This document shows, in pieces, positions 8,885-17,607 of a stretch of DNA of 64,000 nt (the first letter of the stretch is position 1; each line of letters begins with the position of its first letter). Source of the stretch: Streptomyces coffeae. GTDB lineage: Bacteria > Actinomycetota > Actinomycetes > Streptomycetales > Streptomycetaceae. Made by a program: the position numbers and the translations under genes. The stretch is from positions 62,001-126,000 of the forward strand of contig NZ_JAERRF010000006.1 in assembly GCF_016741875.1 (NCBI RefSeq), in the 5' to 3' direction. The notes under the pieces are model-generated. The model made no database searches. It was not told where the DNA came from and worked only from the letters and a program-made list of their open reading frames with translations.

Positions 8885-9075
8885 AGCGGACCGGTCCGTA
8901 CGACCGGTCCGCCGGCCCCGGCCGAACGGTGCGTGCGCCCAGGATCACCGAGCTCACGCCGGGACGGGCCAGCACCCACGCCAGGGCCACCTGGGCCATG
9001 GAGACATCGCGCTCCCCGGCCACCGCCCGCACGGTGTCCACCACGTCCCAGGTGCGCTCGACACGGCCGCGCCGG
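8883..9075 (-). pseudogene. 3' fragment of an aldo/keto reductase gene
   Basis: On the minus strand, a block ending AQVALAWVLARPGVSSVILGART is the classic C-terminal region of aldo/keto reductases (NADPH cofactor loop). The remaining 5' two-thirds of the gene is missing, and the end is cut short by about 30 residues against the family; its TAG stop (8883-8885) is formed across the end of the MITE. Upstream of the block the frame has no family similarity. It is dead. Confidence 0.6.
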
Positions 9076-9097
9076 TCGTACGCCTCGGACGCACAGG

Positions 9098-9330
9098 CCG
9101 GGGCGATCTCCCATTCGATCTCGCAGGTCTCCCAGTCGGGCCTGTCGGCCTCGGTGCGCGCGCTGGAGCGGGAGCTCGGCGCCCCGCTGTTCGTCCGCAC
9201 CACCCGGAGTGTGGAGCTCCCCGGTGCCGGCCGCGCCCTGCTGGCGCGCTTCCGCGCCCAGCACACCCATGTGGAGGTCCGGCTGCGTTCGACCAGCGGC
9301 GGCGCTGGCCCCCGGACGCTGCCGGACTGA
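9098..9330 (+). pseudogene. LysR-family regulator fragment with internal deletion
   Basis: The plus strand carries the recognition helix and wing of a LysR DNA-binding domain (QSGLSASVRALERELGAPLF, then VRTTRSVELPGAGRALL). It jumps directly to LARFRAQHTHVEVRL, which in intact LysR proteins opens the effector domain some 30 residues later. Both the N-terminus and the rest of the effector domain are gone. It abuts the reductase fragment head-to-head; a LysR regulator divergent from an oxidoreductase would be a normal ancestral pair. Confidence 0.6.
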
Positions 9331-9387
9331 TGGACAGTAAGGAGATCCGCTCGCACACTGTCCAGAACTCTCCTCCCAGGAGGCGTC

Positions 9388-9867
9388 GTGGCTGTGCGGA
9401 TCTGTTCGCTGATCGTCGATGTGCCGCAGCTCGTCCCGGCCGACGGCACATATCACGTGGTGCGGTTCCCCTACGGCCGTGAAGAGTCCTACGACCCGGA
9501 CAATATGCATCCGGCCCGCCAGCCGGACGGCCACATCGTCGGCAAGTGGCGCACCGACGACCGCTCGGGGCTCATCTGGCCGTCGGTGGACGGCTGGGGC
9601 GCGCTGACCGCGATGGTTCAGTGGGAGAAGGGCACCTATACCGAACTGCGGGACCGCTTTGTGCGCGATCCGCTGGGGCTCTCGACGGGCGCCGACGCGA
9701 CGGCCACCGATCACCGGCCGCCGAGCCCCGGAATGCAGTGCTTCACCAAACACCACCAGATGTTCGTCCATCCCGACGTTCCGCTCGCACTGGTGGTCGC
9801 GCACAACGACCGCCGCGCGCGCAGGCTGGTGTTCGCCGAGTTCAAACTCGCCGTCCACGGCGCCTGA
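9388..9867 (+). CDS. Hypothetical protein, 159 aa
   Basis: Soluble protein of unknown role, rich in aromatic and His residues, with no signal peptide. Recognisable stretches are YHVVRFPYGREESYDPDNMH, a central tryptophan-rich part and a C-terminal CFTKHHQMFVHPDVPLALV. It starts at GTG 9388 just after AGGAGG (9378-9383); GTG 9394 is an equally good alternative with better spacing. A conserved-looking codon pattern and the strong ribosome site make it a real gene. I do not recognise the family. Confidence 0.55.
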   Translation: MAVRICSLIVDVPQLVPADGTYHVVRFPYGREESYDPDNMHPARQPDGHIVGKWRTDDRSGLIWPSVDGWGALTAMVQWEKGTYTELRDRFVRDPLGLSTGADATATDHRPPSPGMQCFTKHHQMFVHPDVPLALVVAHNDRRARRLVFAEFKLAVHGA

Positions 9868-9970
9868 CCGATCGCCACCGTCCGGGGAATCGCCCGAACG
9901 GGTCGCCCCCGTACCCTCGTTCGTGTGTCGCGGCCCGAGCCGCCGACGTCCCGTGAGCGTTCCCGCCACC

Positions 9971-10597
9971 ATGAGCCCAATGAAGTGTTCAGCCACAGCA
10001 CAGGTACAGGGGCACGGCCCGTCCGGATCGAACCGGGGGCCGGCTCCGGCCGGCCGTTCCGTTTTTGTCGCGGTCGCCGTGACCGGCGGCATCGTCATGG
10101 GCGCGCTGGGCGCCGGTACGGCGTCGGCCGCGCCCACGTCCGCGCCGGACTCCGCCCGGGCGGCGCCCGGGCGCGCGGCGCATACGGGATTCCCCACCGT
10201 CGGCGCCAGGCGGGCGCGGTATGTCCGCCACATCATCCGCACGGTCAACATCGCCCGTGTGCACCATGGATGCGCCCCGCTCCGGTTCAACAAGGCCCTC
10301 CAGAAGGCCGCTCAGCGGCATTCCGCCGATATGGAGCAGCGCGGGTTCTTCGACCACGTCAACCCCGACGGCGCCGAGCCGGAGGACCGGATCACCGCGG
10401 TCGGCTACGAGTGGACCGCCTCCGGGGAGAACATCGCCTCCGGCCAGGCCACACCCTCGGCCGTCATGCGCACGTGGATGAGCAGCCCCGGACACCGGGG
10501 CAACATCCTCGACTGCGATTTCCAAGAGCTCGGTGTGGGCGTCGAGTTCGGCGCCGGAGGACCGTGGTGGACCCAGAACTTCGGCAGCCGCGGCTGA
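9971..10597 (+). CDS. Secreted CAP-domain protein
   Basis: About 208 residues. A hydrophobic signal segment (about residues 30-52, ending ASAAP) leads to a low-complexity linker and a CAP (SCP/PR1-like) domain over the last 130 residues. Family landmarks present are HSADMEQRGFFDHVNPDG and SGENIASG, then WMSSPGHRGNIL, which carry the His/Glu cluster of the CAP cavity. Bacterial CAP proteins are extracellular, with unclear roles. ATG 9971 is chosen; ATG 9980 and GTG 9953 are possible. It converges on the phosphatase at 10652. Confidence 0.8.
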   Translation: MSPMKCSATAQVQGHGPSGSNRGPAPAGRSVFVAVAVTGGIVMGALGAGTASAAPTSAPDSARAAPGRAAHTGFPTVGARRARYVRHIIRTVNIARVHHGCAPLRFNKALQKAAQRHSADMEQRGFFDHVNPDGAEPEDRITAVGYEWTASGENIASGQATPSAVMRTWMSSPGHRGNILDCDFQELGVGVEFGAGGPWWTQNFGSRG

Positions 10598-10651
10598 TTC
10601 CGGGAACACCTCACCGATGCCCGTTACCCGCCGGTCCGCGAGCGCGCCTCC

Positions 10652-12856
10652 TCAGGGGAGGGGCAGCTCGAACCACACCGACTTGCCGCGGCCGCTGGGG
10701 CTGTTGCCCCACGCGGCGGCCAGGGCCTCCACGATGACGAGGCCGCGTCCGTGCTCGGAGTTGTCCTGCACCGAGTCCGAGACGGTGATCGGCGCGGGCA
10801 TCGGTGGGCGGGGGTCGGAGTCCAGGACCTCCACCCGCAGCCGGTCGGGGTACTCGCGCAGCCGTACGTCCACTTCGCTGTCCGCGTGCATCAGGGCATT
10901 GGTCACCACCTCGGTGGTGATCAGCTCGAGATCGTGGGAGATCGCGTCCCAGCCCCTGGTGCGGGTGTAGTGGCGCACGAACTCCCGGACGTCCTTGACG
11001 GAGCGGAGGTCGTGCCGCTGGACGAAGACCCGGCTGACGTGCTGGCGTGAACCGGGCAGCACTCCGGCGTAGCGGGCCAGCAGCAGCGCCGCGTCGTCGC
11101 CGCGGGCCCGCTGGGGCCCGGTGTTCTCGATGATGCGGGTGGCCAGGTCCTCGAGCCGTTCGTCCCGGGTGGCCGCCATGGCCTCGCCGAGCAGGTCGCC
11201 GGCGGTGCCGAGATCCACGGCCTGGGAGTGCACCAGGCCGTCGGTGTACAGCGCCAGCACCGTGCCGTCCGGCAGTGGTTGCTCCATGGACGGGTAGACG
11301 GTGTCGGGCGCGACGCCGAGCGGCAGTCCCACCGACATCTCGGGGACGACCACGTGGTGGTCCGGGTGGCACAGCAGCGGCGCCGGATGGCCCGCGCTGG
11401 AGATCTCGGCCGTACCGACGTCCAGGTCGAGCCAGACACAGCAACAGGTGGCGAACAGCTCGGTGTCCAGTTCGGCGAGGATCCGGTTGGTGCGCTCCAG
11501 CAGGGCCGCGGGGCGGTGTCCTTCCGCCGCGTACGCGCGCACCGCGCTGCGCAACTGGCCCATGCAGGCCGCCGCGTTGGGGTTGTGGCCCTCGACATCG
11601 CCCATGACCAGCCCCACGTTGCCGTCGGGGAGGGTCAATACGTCGTACCAGTCGCCGCCCACCGCCGTGCCCGCGGTGGCCGTGACGTACCGGGTGGCGA
11701 TGTCCAGATCCTCGCGGTGCGGAAGCCGGGCGGGCAGCAGCCCCTGTTGCAGCTCGCGGGCGAGCCGGTGCTCGTTCTCGAAGTGGAGGGCACGCTCCAC
11801 GGCCGGGGCCACCAGATCGGCCATGGTGACCAGCGTCGACCGCTCCTCGGCCGAGAAGTGGCGGGGGCCGTCGAAGCCCAGCGCCAGGGTGCCCGTTCGC
11901 AGACCACCGCTGATCAGGGGGAGCAGGGCACACGCCCGGATCTCCTGGGAGGCGCCGTCGAACCGGGCCTCGGCCAGCATCCGTTCGGACTCCAGGAACG
12001 TGGGGGCGTCCACGGACAGCGGTGGCATCCCGGGGGTGTGGTCGTCGGGAGAGGGCGGCGGAGCCCCCGCGAGGGCGTGGGCGACATCCCGCGGATAGCC
12101 GCTGTAGCCCAGCAGGGCGGCCTGGCCGTCCTGGTGGACGGAGACGGCCATGCCACGGGCGCCGAAGGGCCCCATGATCCGCGACGCCACCACATCCAGC
12201 ACCTCCTGACTGCGCACCGCGCGGTTGAGCCAGGAGGCCAGCTTGTAGATCTGGTAGAGGAAGGTGATGTTGGCGGACTCCGGTGCCCACTCCTGGCCCA
12301 CCCGGTCCGGTACGGCCTGGAGGAACTGCGGCATCGGCAGGGTGGTGCGTGGCGGGGAGGCGATCCCGGACTGCACCAGCTCCTGGGCCAGATCCTTGGC
12401 GATCTTCTCGCAGCGGTCCAGTTCATCGGGTTGCAGCGCCCGCGGCCCGAGCGGCGGAGCCCAGATGACGGTCAGCACCCCGTATCCGCGTCCCGAGCTC
12501 CGGATCGGGGTGGAGGCCACCGTGTACGGGAAGGGCATCGTGACGTCGAAGCGGGACGGCGCCGCATTGTCGAACTCGGTGAAGGTGGACACGTACTGGC
12601 GGCCGGTGCGGTGGGCGGTGGCGGATGCCAGGCGCGCCGTCACCGGCATGCGCTCGATGGTGGTGAAGATCGACAAGGGGCGGCCCACCACCACCGCCGA
12701 GGCCAGACTGCGCCCGTCATCGACGGGGACCACCACGATCGCCGCGGTGGCCCTCAGCTCACGGGCCGCCTGCTGGAGTGCCTGGGCGAACACCGATGTG
12801 ACGCGACCGGTGTCGGAACCCGTCGCCTCTGGTCGGCTGTGGTTGCGCTCCTGCAT
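10652..12856 (-). CDS. GAF-PP2C-HATPase phosphatase (RsbU/SpoIIE type)
   Basis: 734-residue multidomain signalling protein. An N-terminal sensory region with GAF-like folds (about 20-165 and 205-355) is followed by a PP2C/SpoIIE phosphatase domain (about 370-590; metal motifs AVGGDWYDVL, VMGDVEGHN, LYTDGLVHS) and a C-terminal anti-sigma-factor-type HATPase (about 605-734; TTEVVTNALMHAD, then GRGLVIVEAL). Such proteins dephosphorylate anti-anti-sigma factors, and the HATPase may act as kinase/anti-sigma, so it can control a sigma-B-like switch in either direction. It starts at ATG 12856 and stands alone. No partner STAS protein is nearby. Confidence 0.88.
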   Translation of the reverse strand: MQERNHSRPEATGSDTGRVTSVFAQALQQAARELRATAAIVVVPVDDGRSLASAVVVGRPLSIFTTIERMPVTARLASATAHRTGRQYVSTFTEFDNAAPSRFDVTMPFPYTVASTPIRSSGRGYGVLTVIWAPPLGPRALQPDELDRCEKIAKDLAQELVQSGIASPPRTTLPMPQFLQAVPDRVGQEWAPESANITFLYQIYKLASWLNRAVRSQEVLDVVASRIMGPFGARGMAVSVHQDGQAALLGYSGYPRDVAHALAGAPPPSPDDHTPGMPPLSVDAPTFLESERMLAEARFDGASQEIRACALLPLISGGLRTGTLALGFDGPRHFSAEERSTLVTMADLVAPAVERALHFENEHRLARELQQGLLPARLPHREDLDIATRYVTATAGTAVGGDWYDVLTLPDGNVGLVMGDVEGHNPNAAACMGQLRSAVRAYAAEGHRPAALLERTNRILAELDTELFATCCCVWLDLDVGTAEISSAGHPAPLLCHPDHHVVVPEMSVGLPLGVAPDTVYPSMEQPLPDGTVLALYTDGLVHSQAVDLGTAGDLLGEAMAATRDERLEDLATRIIENTGPQRARGDDAALLLARYAGVLPGSRQHVSRVFVQRHDLRSVKDVREFVRHYTRTRGWDAISHDLELITTEVVTNALMHADSEVDVRLREYPDRLRVEVLDSDPRPPMPAPITVSDSVQDNSEHGRGLVIVEALAAAWGNSPSGRGKSVWFELPLP

Positions 12857-12985
12857 CGTGGCACTCGACGTTTCCTAGCGGGTTTTCCTGCGAAAAATGC
12901 CCTCTCTACAGGTATACAGCGGGTCACGGGCCGTCGTGGGCGGGAGATGGGCCCTCTCGCCGCTCCTGGTGCGGCACCGGTCACC

Positions 12986-13459
12986 TCATGGGCCCCCGGT
13001 CTCCCCGGCGGCCGAGGCGACGGCGCGCACGATGGCCTGGTAGCCGGTGCAGCGGCACAGATTGCCGGAGAGCGCGGTGCGGATGTCCTCCGGCGAGCCC
13101 GCCGCGTGGCGGCGCACCAGGTCGTACGCGGTGATCAGCATGCCCGGTGTGCAGAAACCGCACTGGAGGGCTCCTTCGCGGGAGAACGCCGCGCGCAGGC
13201 GGTCGGCGTCGGCTCCGGCCAGGCCCTCGCCCGTGACCACCTCCGCACCGTCGCATGTCGCCGCCAGGGCCAGACAGCCCCGTAGGGGCAGCTCGTCGAC
13301 CAGTACGGTGCACGCCCCGCACACCCCCTCCTCGCAGCCGAGGTGGGTGCCGGTCAGCCCGAGGCGGTCACGCAGCAGATCGGCGAGACTCGTCCGCGCG
13401 GGAACGGTCACGGTGTGCTCCGTACCGTTGACCCTCAGGCGCAGTGACACCTGGTTCAT
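12986..13459 (-). CDS. Molybdenum hydroxylase, 2Fe-2S small subunit
   Basis: 157 residues; carries electrons from the Mo centre to FAD in xanthine dehydrogenase/CO dehydrogenase-type hydroxylases. The plant-type ferredoxin fold has CEEGVCGACTVLVD then a fourth Cys, and the C-terminal helical domain has CGFCTPGM and NLCRCTGY for the second cluster. All eight cluster cysteines are in place. It starts at ATG 13459 with a 4-base overlap with the FAD subunit, so it is translationally coupled as the third gene of the operon. Confidence 0.92.
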   Translation of the reverse strand: MNQVSLRLRVNGTEHTVTVPARTSLADLLRDRLGLTGTHLGCEEGVCGACTVLVDELPLRGCLALAATCDGAEVVTGEGLAGADADRLRAAFSREGALQCGFCTPGMLITAYDLVRRHAAGSPEDIRTALSGNLCRCTGYQAIVRAVASAAGETGGP

Positions 13460-14355
13460 GGCGCCCTGCCCTCCTCCGTGCCCGCGGACCGGCCCACCCG
13501 CTCGGCGCGGTGCAGCGCCCGGCACACCGTGGCCGCGTGGATGCGCAGCGTGTGGCGCGCGGTGTGGTCCAACGCCCCGTCGACGGTGCCGAGATCCTGG
13601 GCGACACCGGGCAGCACCGCCGCCACGTCCAGCCCCGCCGCGGGCCGGCCGGTGAGCAGCAGCTCGGTGGCGGGCAGCCGTACCGGTGTCTCGCGTGCCG
13701 CGCCGAGCCACAGCGCCACCTCGCACAGTCCGCCCCGTGCGTCGGTGTCGAACAGGACCACCGCGAGCGACGCGGCGAAGGAACCTCCGGCACCGGCCGT
13801 CTTGTACAGGCCCCACCAGCGCCCCGGCATCAGTCCGTGCACCTCGACGGCGACGACGATCTCATCGGCCGCGAGAGCGCTGCGGAACGCGCCCCGCGGC
13901 AGCTCACGGGCGGGAAGCGAGCGGACACCGCGTGCCCCGCACACCTCCACGGTCGCGTCCAGGGCGGCGAACACCGTGGGCCACTCCGCCGCCGGATCCG
14001 CGTGGGCCAGGCTTCCGCCCAGCGTGCCGCGGGTACGGACGGCCCGGTGGCCGATACCCGCGGCGGCTCGTGTGAGCAGACCCCCTCCCGCGTCGGGGAC
14101 CAGTCCGTCCTCGACCATCTGATGGGTGGTGGTTGCTCCGTAGCGAACGCCCCCGGCCACCCGCCGGGCGCCCCGCAGGGTGTTGATGCCGGTGATGTCC
14201 ACCAGGTGCTCCGGTGTGATCCGGCGGGCGTTCAGGTCGGGCACCAGGCTCTGCCCGCCCCCCAGCACCCGGGCGCCGTCGCCCAGACCGGCCAGCAGCG
14301 CCACCGCCGCGGACACTCCGCCCGGCCGGTGATACGTGAGCTCCGCGGGCTTCAC
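13456..14355 (-). CDS. Molybdenum hydroxylase, FAD subunit
   Basis: 299 residues, CoxM type. The N-terminal FAD-binding fold has the loop VLGGGQSLVPDLNARR and the second contact TRGTLGGSLAHADPAAEWP; the C-terminal CO-dehydrogenase flavoprotein domain follows from about residue 170. Start GTG 14355 overlaps the large-subunit stop by four bases, and its own stop overlaps the small subunit. It passes electrons from the 2Fe-2S subunit to NAD or oxygen. Confidence 0.9.
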   Translation of the reverse strand: MKPAELTYHRPGGVSAAVALLAGLGDGARVLGGGQSLVPDLNARRITPEHLVDITGINTLRGARRVAGGVRYGATTTHQMVEDGLVPDAGGGLLTRAAAGIGHRAVRTRGTLGGSLAHADPAAEWPTVFAALDATVEVCGARGVRSLPARELPRGAFRSALAADEIVVAVEVHGLMPGRWWGLYKTAGAGGSFAASLAVVLFDTDARGGLCEVALWLGAARETPVRLPATELLLTGRPAAGLDVAAVLPGVAQDLGTVDGALDHTARHTLRIHAATVCRALHRAERVGRSAGTEEGRAP

Positions 14356-16769
14356 GGCGCCCCCGCCCGGCCACCGGCCCCGGTGTCCACGGGCGCGTGC
14401 GGGGGACCGGGCGCCGGCGCGCGGTCGAGCGCGGCCCACACCCGGGCGGCCGTCATGGGCGTCCGGTCGATCCACGCGCCGAACTCCCGCAGCGCGTCGG
14501 TGATCGCGTTGCCGATCGCGGCGGGGGGAGGGATGGCCCCGCTCTCTCCCACGCCCTTCATTCCGAGGACGGTGTGCGGCGACGGCGTGCGAAGGTGTCC
14601 GACCCTGATCTCTGGGACGTCGATCGCTCTGGGCAACGGATAGGCGCCGAGTGTGGTGACGGTCGGCCTGCCGCTGGTGTCATGGGGGATCTCCTCCATC
14701 AGCGCGGTGCCGATCCCCTGCACGGTGCCGCCGATGATCTGACCGTCGACGATCAGCGGATTGACCACCGTGCCACAGTCCTCGACGACCGCGTAGTCGA
14801 GCAGCTCCACCTCACCGGAGTCCAGGTCGACTTGGACGACGGCCGCGTGCGTACCGTAGGCGAACGCGCCGGTCTGCACCTCGGGACGGTAGTAGTAGGT
14901 GACGTCCAGGCCGCCTTCGACACCCGGGACATGGTCGGGTGTCAGACAGAACTCCCGGGCCACGTCCGGGAGGGTGCGCTCCCCGTGGTGCCCGACCACC
15001 GAGCCGTGCGCCAGCCGCAGCTGCCCGGGCGGCTCGTCGAGCAGCACCGCCGCGATGCTCCGGACCCGCTCCGCCAGCAGGTCGGCGGCCCCGTACGCGG
15101 CCCCGCCCGCCATCACCATCGTGCGCGAGGCGAAGGTGCCGTCCCCGCGCGGTGTATGCGCGGTGTCGCCGTGGCGCACCGCGACCCGGTCCGGGGCGAT
15201 GTCGAACACCTCGGCCACCATCTGCGCGAGGGTGGTCTCATGCCCCTGACCCTGGCTCTGGACACCGACGCTCAGCGTCAGACTGCCCGTGGCGTCCATG
15301 ACCAGCCGGGCGCCCTCGACACCGAAGGTGACCGCGAGACCGCGGGAAGCCCATTCGAGACAGCCGTGCGCCGTCTGCTCGGTGAACGAGCCGTACCCCA
15401 CACCGATACGGGTGCGTGCGTGCGGATCGATGGCCCGCTGTCGTGCGCGCACCCCGCGGTGGCCGATGAGTTCGCTCACCCGCCGCACCGCCTCGGGGTA
15501 GTCGCCGCTGTCGTACACCTTGTGGGCGACGGAGGTGTACGGCATGGACTCCGGGCCGACCATCGCGCGCATCCGCATCGCGTACGGCTCGATCCCCAGT
15601 TCATGGGCCAGATCGTCGATCAGGCGCTCGATGCCGAAGCAGGCGGCCGGCCGGGCCACCCCGCGGCAGGGCCCCAGGGGTGTGGTGTTGCTGGCCACAC
15701 TGCGCGCGGTGTAGCGGTAGTTCCGCACCCGGTAGGGCCCGGGAAGCATCGCCGAGGCCATCGAGGCGTCCATCGTGGCCGTCCAGGGGTGCACCGAGTA
15801 CGCACCCGCGTCGACCACGATGTCGGCCTCGAGCGCGAGCAGTTCGCCGTCGGCCGCCGCGTGTCCGGTGAGCCGGTAGTGGTGGTCACGGCCCTGGGTG
15901 GTGGCCACCATCGCCTCCGCCCGGTCCTCGACCCAGCGCACCGGATGGTCCAGCCGGGTCGCGACGGCCGCGAGCGCGATCTCCTCGGGGTACACCGTGC
16001 ACTTCGCCCCGAACCCGCCGCCGACGTCCGGCGCGATGACCCGCACCCGATTGCCCGGCATACCGAGCAGCTCGGCGATCGTGTCATGGATCAGGTGCGG
16101 GGTCTGGGTGGACGTCCACACCACCAACTGATCGTCCGTGCGGTCGTAGTGCGCGATCACCCCGCGGGTCTCCAGCGGCAGCGGCGACTGCCGGCCCACG
16201 GTGTACTCCCGGGTGACCGAGACCGCCGCCCGCCGCGCCGCGGCGTCCACGTCCCCGACGCTGCCGGAGGTGGTCGCGTAGATGTTGTCCGGCCACTCCC
16301 GGTGCACTCGTGGCGCACCGTCGGCCAGCGCGGCGCGGTGGCCGACGACCGCGGGCAACTCCTCGATGTCCACGGCGATCCGCCGGGCGAGATCCTCCGC
16401 CGTCGCCCGGCTGTCGCCGATGGCCAGCGCGATCGGCTCACCGACGTAGCGCACGGTGTCCACGGCGAGGTTCGGCAGCGCCGCGGCCCGGTATCCGGGC
16501 AGCTTGGAGGTGGCCACGAGCTGCCGCGCCAGTGGAGCCAGATCGGCGGCGGTCCACACCTCCGTGGCGGACACCCCGTCCGGGGCACGCACCGACCGCA
16601 GCCTGCCGTGCGGCACCGGGCTGCGCACCACCGCCACATCCCGTGTCCCGGGAAGCCGCACATCGGCGAGAAACCGCCCGTGACCAGCGAGATAGCGGGC
16701 GTCCTCGAGCCGCGGGCAACCGGCGCCCACGCCGTGCCCGGTGTTCCGCAAGGGAGGCTTCACATTCAT
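14352..16769 (-). CDS. Molybdenum hydroxylase, molybdopterin large subunit
   Basis: 805 residues, xanthine dehydrogenase/aldehyde oxidase type, the catalytic subunit. The small N-terminal domain (about 20-130) and two molybdopterin-binding domains follow the family order. The block GPCRGVARPAACFGIERLID is the Mo-cofactor loop, and GVGESGAIPPPAAIGNAI near residue 740 holds the catalytic Glu. The CO-dehydrogenase AYxCSFR loop is absent, so CO is unlikely and the substrate is probably an aldehyde, purine or N-heterocycle. Start ATG 16769 is inferred from the MNVKP N-terminus; the ribosome site is weak. First gene of the large-FAD-FeS operon. No maturation chaperone (XdhC/CoxD) is adjacent. Confidence 0.9.
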   Translation of the reverse strand: MNVKPPLRNTGHGVGAGCPRLEDARYLAGHGRFLADVRLPGTRDVAVVRSPVPHGRLRSVRAPDGVSATEVWTAADLAPLARQLVATSKLPGYRAAALPNLAVDTVRYVGEPIALAIGDSRATAEDLARRIAVDIEELPAVVGHRAALADGAPRVHREWPDNIYATTSGSVGDVDAAARRAAVSVTREYTVGRQSPLPLETRGVIAHYDRTDDQLVVWTSTQTPHLIHDTIAELLGMPGNRVRVIAPDVGGGFGAKCTVYPEEIALAAVATRLDHPVRWVEDRAEAMVATTQGRDHHYRLTGHAAADGELLALEADIVVDAGAYSVHPWTATMDASMASAMLPGPYRVRNYRYTARSVASNTTPLGPCRGVARPAACFGIERLIDDLAHELGIEPYAMRMRAMVGPESMPYTSVAHKVYDSGDYPEAVRRVSELIGHRGVRARQRAIDPHARTRIGVGYGSFTEQTAHGCLEWASRGLAVTFGVEGARLVMDATGSLTLSVGVQSQGQGHETTLAQMVAEVFDIAPDRVAVRHGDTAHTPRGDGTFASRTMVMAGGAAYGAADLLAERVRSIAAVLLDEPPGQLRLAHGSVVGHHGERTLPDVAREFCLTPDHVPGVEGGLDVTYYYRPEVQTGAFAYGTHAAVVQVDLDSGEVELLDYAVVEDCGTVVNPLIVDGQIIGGTVQGIGTALMEEIPHDTSGRPTVTTLGAYPLPRAIDVPEIRVGHLRTPSPHTVLGMKGVGESGAIPPPAAIGNAITDALREFGAWIDRTPMTAARVWAALDRAPAPGPPHAPVDTGAGGRAGAP

Positions 16770-16958
16770 CCCGTACCGCCTGCACCTCTGGAATCCCAGG
16801 CTATGACACTCCCGGTGCCGTGGCGGGTGCAGCGAAGAATAGTGTGCCAAGCGGTTCGCGGTGTCACGGCCCAGCGGCCCCGCGAACCGCGTCAGCCAGG
16901 ATCGTCACTCGGCAGGGCGCCCCGTCTCAGTGTTCGGAGCACTGCATAGCGTGACGTC

Positions 16959-17090
16959 ATGACCTTCGCCCTTGATCTGCCGGACAGACCCCTGGCCACC
17001 TCCGCGCTCGACCTCGTGCGCACCTCCGAGAGCGCTCCCGTGAAGGCGGCGCCGCTACGCTCGAGGCTCTCGATCCGAGCCCCGCGGATG
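16959..17090 (+). pseudogene. 5' remnant of an HD-domain protein gene
   Basis: An ATG opens a 40-codon stretch, LPDRPLATSALDLVRTSES and APVKAAPLRS, that matches my recollection of the N-terminus of streptomycete HD-domain hydrolases (cyanamide hydratase-like), where it is followed by a His-containing helix. Here the similarity stops at about 17090 and the frame overlaps the DUF5133 gene. I judge it a deletion remnant. Confidence 0.35.
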
Positions 17091-17102
17091 CCCGCGGCCC
17101 GC

Positions 17103-17330
17103 TCAGGTGGCGACGGCGGAGTCGTCCTCCGCCCGGGCCCCGGGCAGTTGGTGGCGGGCCGCGATCAGTGCGGCGTCCACGTCCCGGGTGCCGGTGGAGA
17201 CACACAGGGTGTACGCGAGGTCGTCCATCCGCTGACGCACGTCGGTGCCGCCGTGCTCGGCGTGCAGCACCCGGAGGGCTGTGTAACTCTCGATGAGCCG
17301 GTGAAGCACGACGGGGTGGGCCATCAGCAC
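17103..17330 (-). CDS. DUF5133 protein, 75 aa
   Basis: Small soluble protein of a family common in Streptomyces and of unknown function. The whole family pattern is present: LMAHPVVLHRLIESYTALR, a variable middle, then AYTLCVSTGTRDVDAALIAA. Start GTG 17330 fits because a GGAAGGA ribosome site lies eight bases upstream, even though the frame is open to 17363. No clear partner. The 277 bases between this gene and the oxidase at 17608 hold nothing I can identify. Confidence 0.75.
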   Translation of the reverse strand: MLMAHPVVLHRLIESYTALRVLHAEHGGTDVRQRMDDLAYTLCVSTGTRDVDAALIAARHQLPGARAEDDSAVAT

Positions 17331-17607
17331 GGTGCGGTCCTTCCTGTCGACCATGTCGGGCAACGGTCCGCGTACCCCGGTGGGGAGTTGTCATGCGGAG
17401 CCGTTCGCCACCGCGTGGTGACCAACCCGCTTCCGGCCAGGCTGTCTCACCCTTGACTCAGGACCCAGCTCGAAGTGCGGCGTGGTATCTACCCGTTCGG
17501 CGGCGCCACCATTCGGCCATCAGGCCGCCGCCGAGCGGCTCACCGAGGATGTGGCCGCCCTGTTCCGCACCGCGGACGCCACCGAAGGGGGCGCCTCCCG
17601 CGAGGGA

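Noticed and set aside
14352..16769. Naming the hydrolase CO dehydrogenase
   Set aside because: The AYxCSFR active-site loop of CoxL is absent.
17364..17607. Short plus-strand frame with AERLTEDVAALFRTAD
   Set aside because: It looks weakly protein-like, but no family could be named and both ends are undefined.
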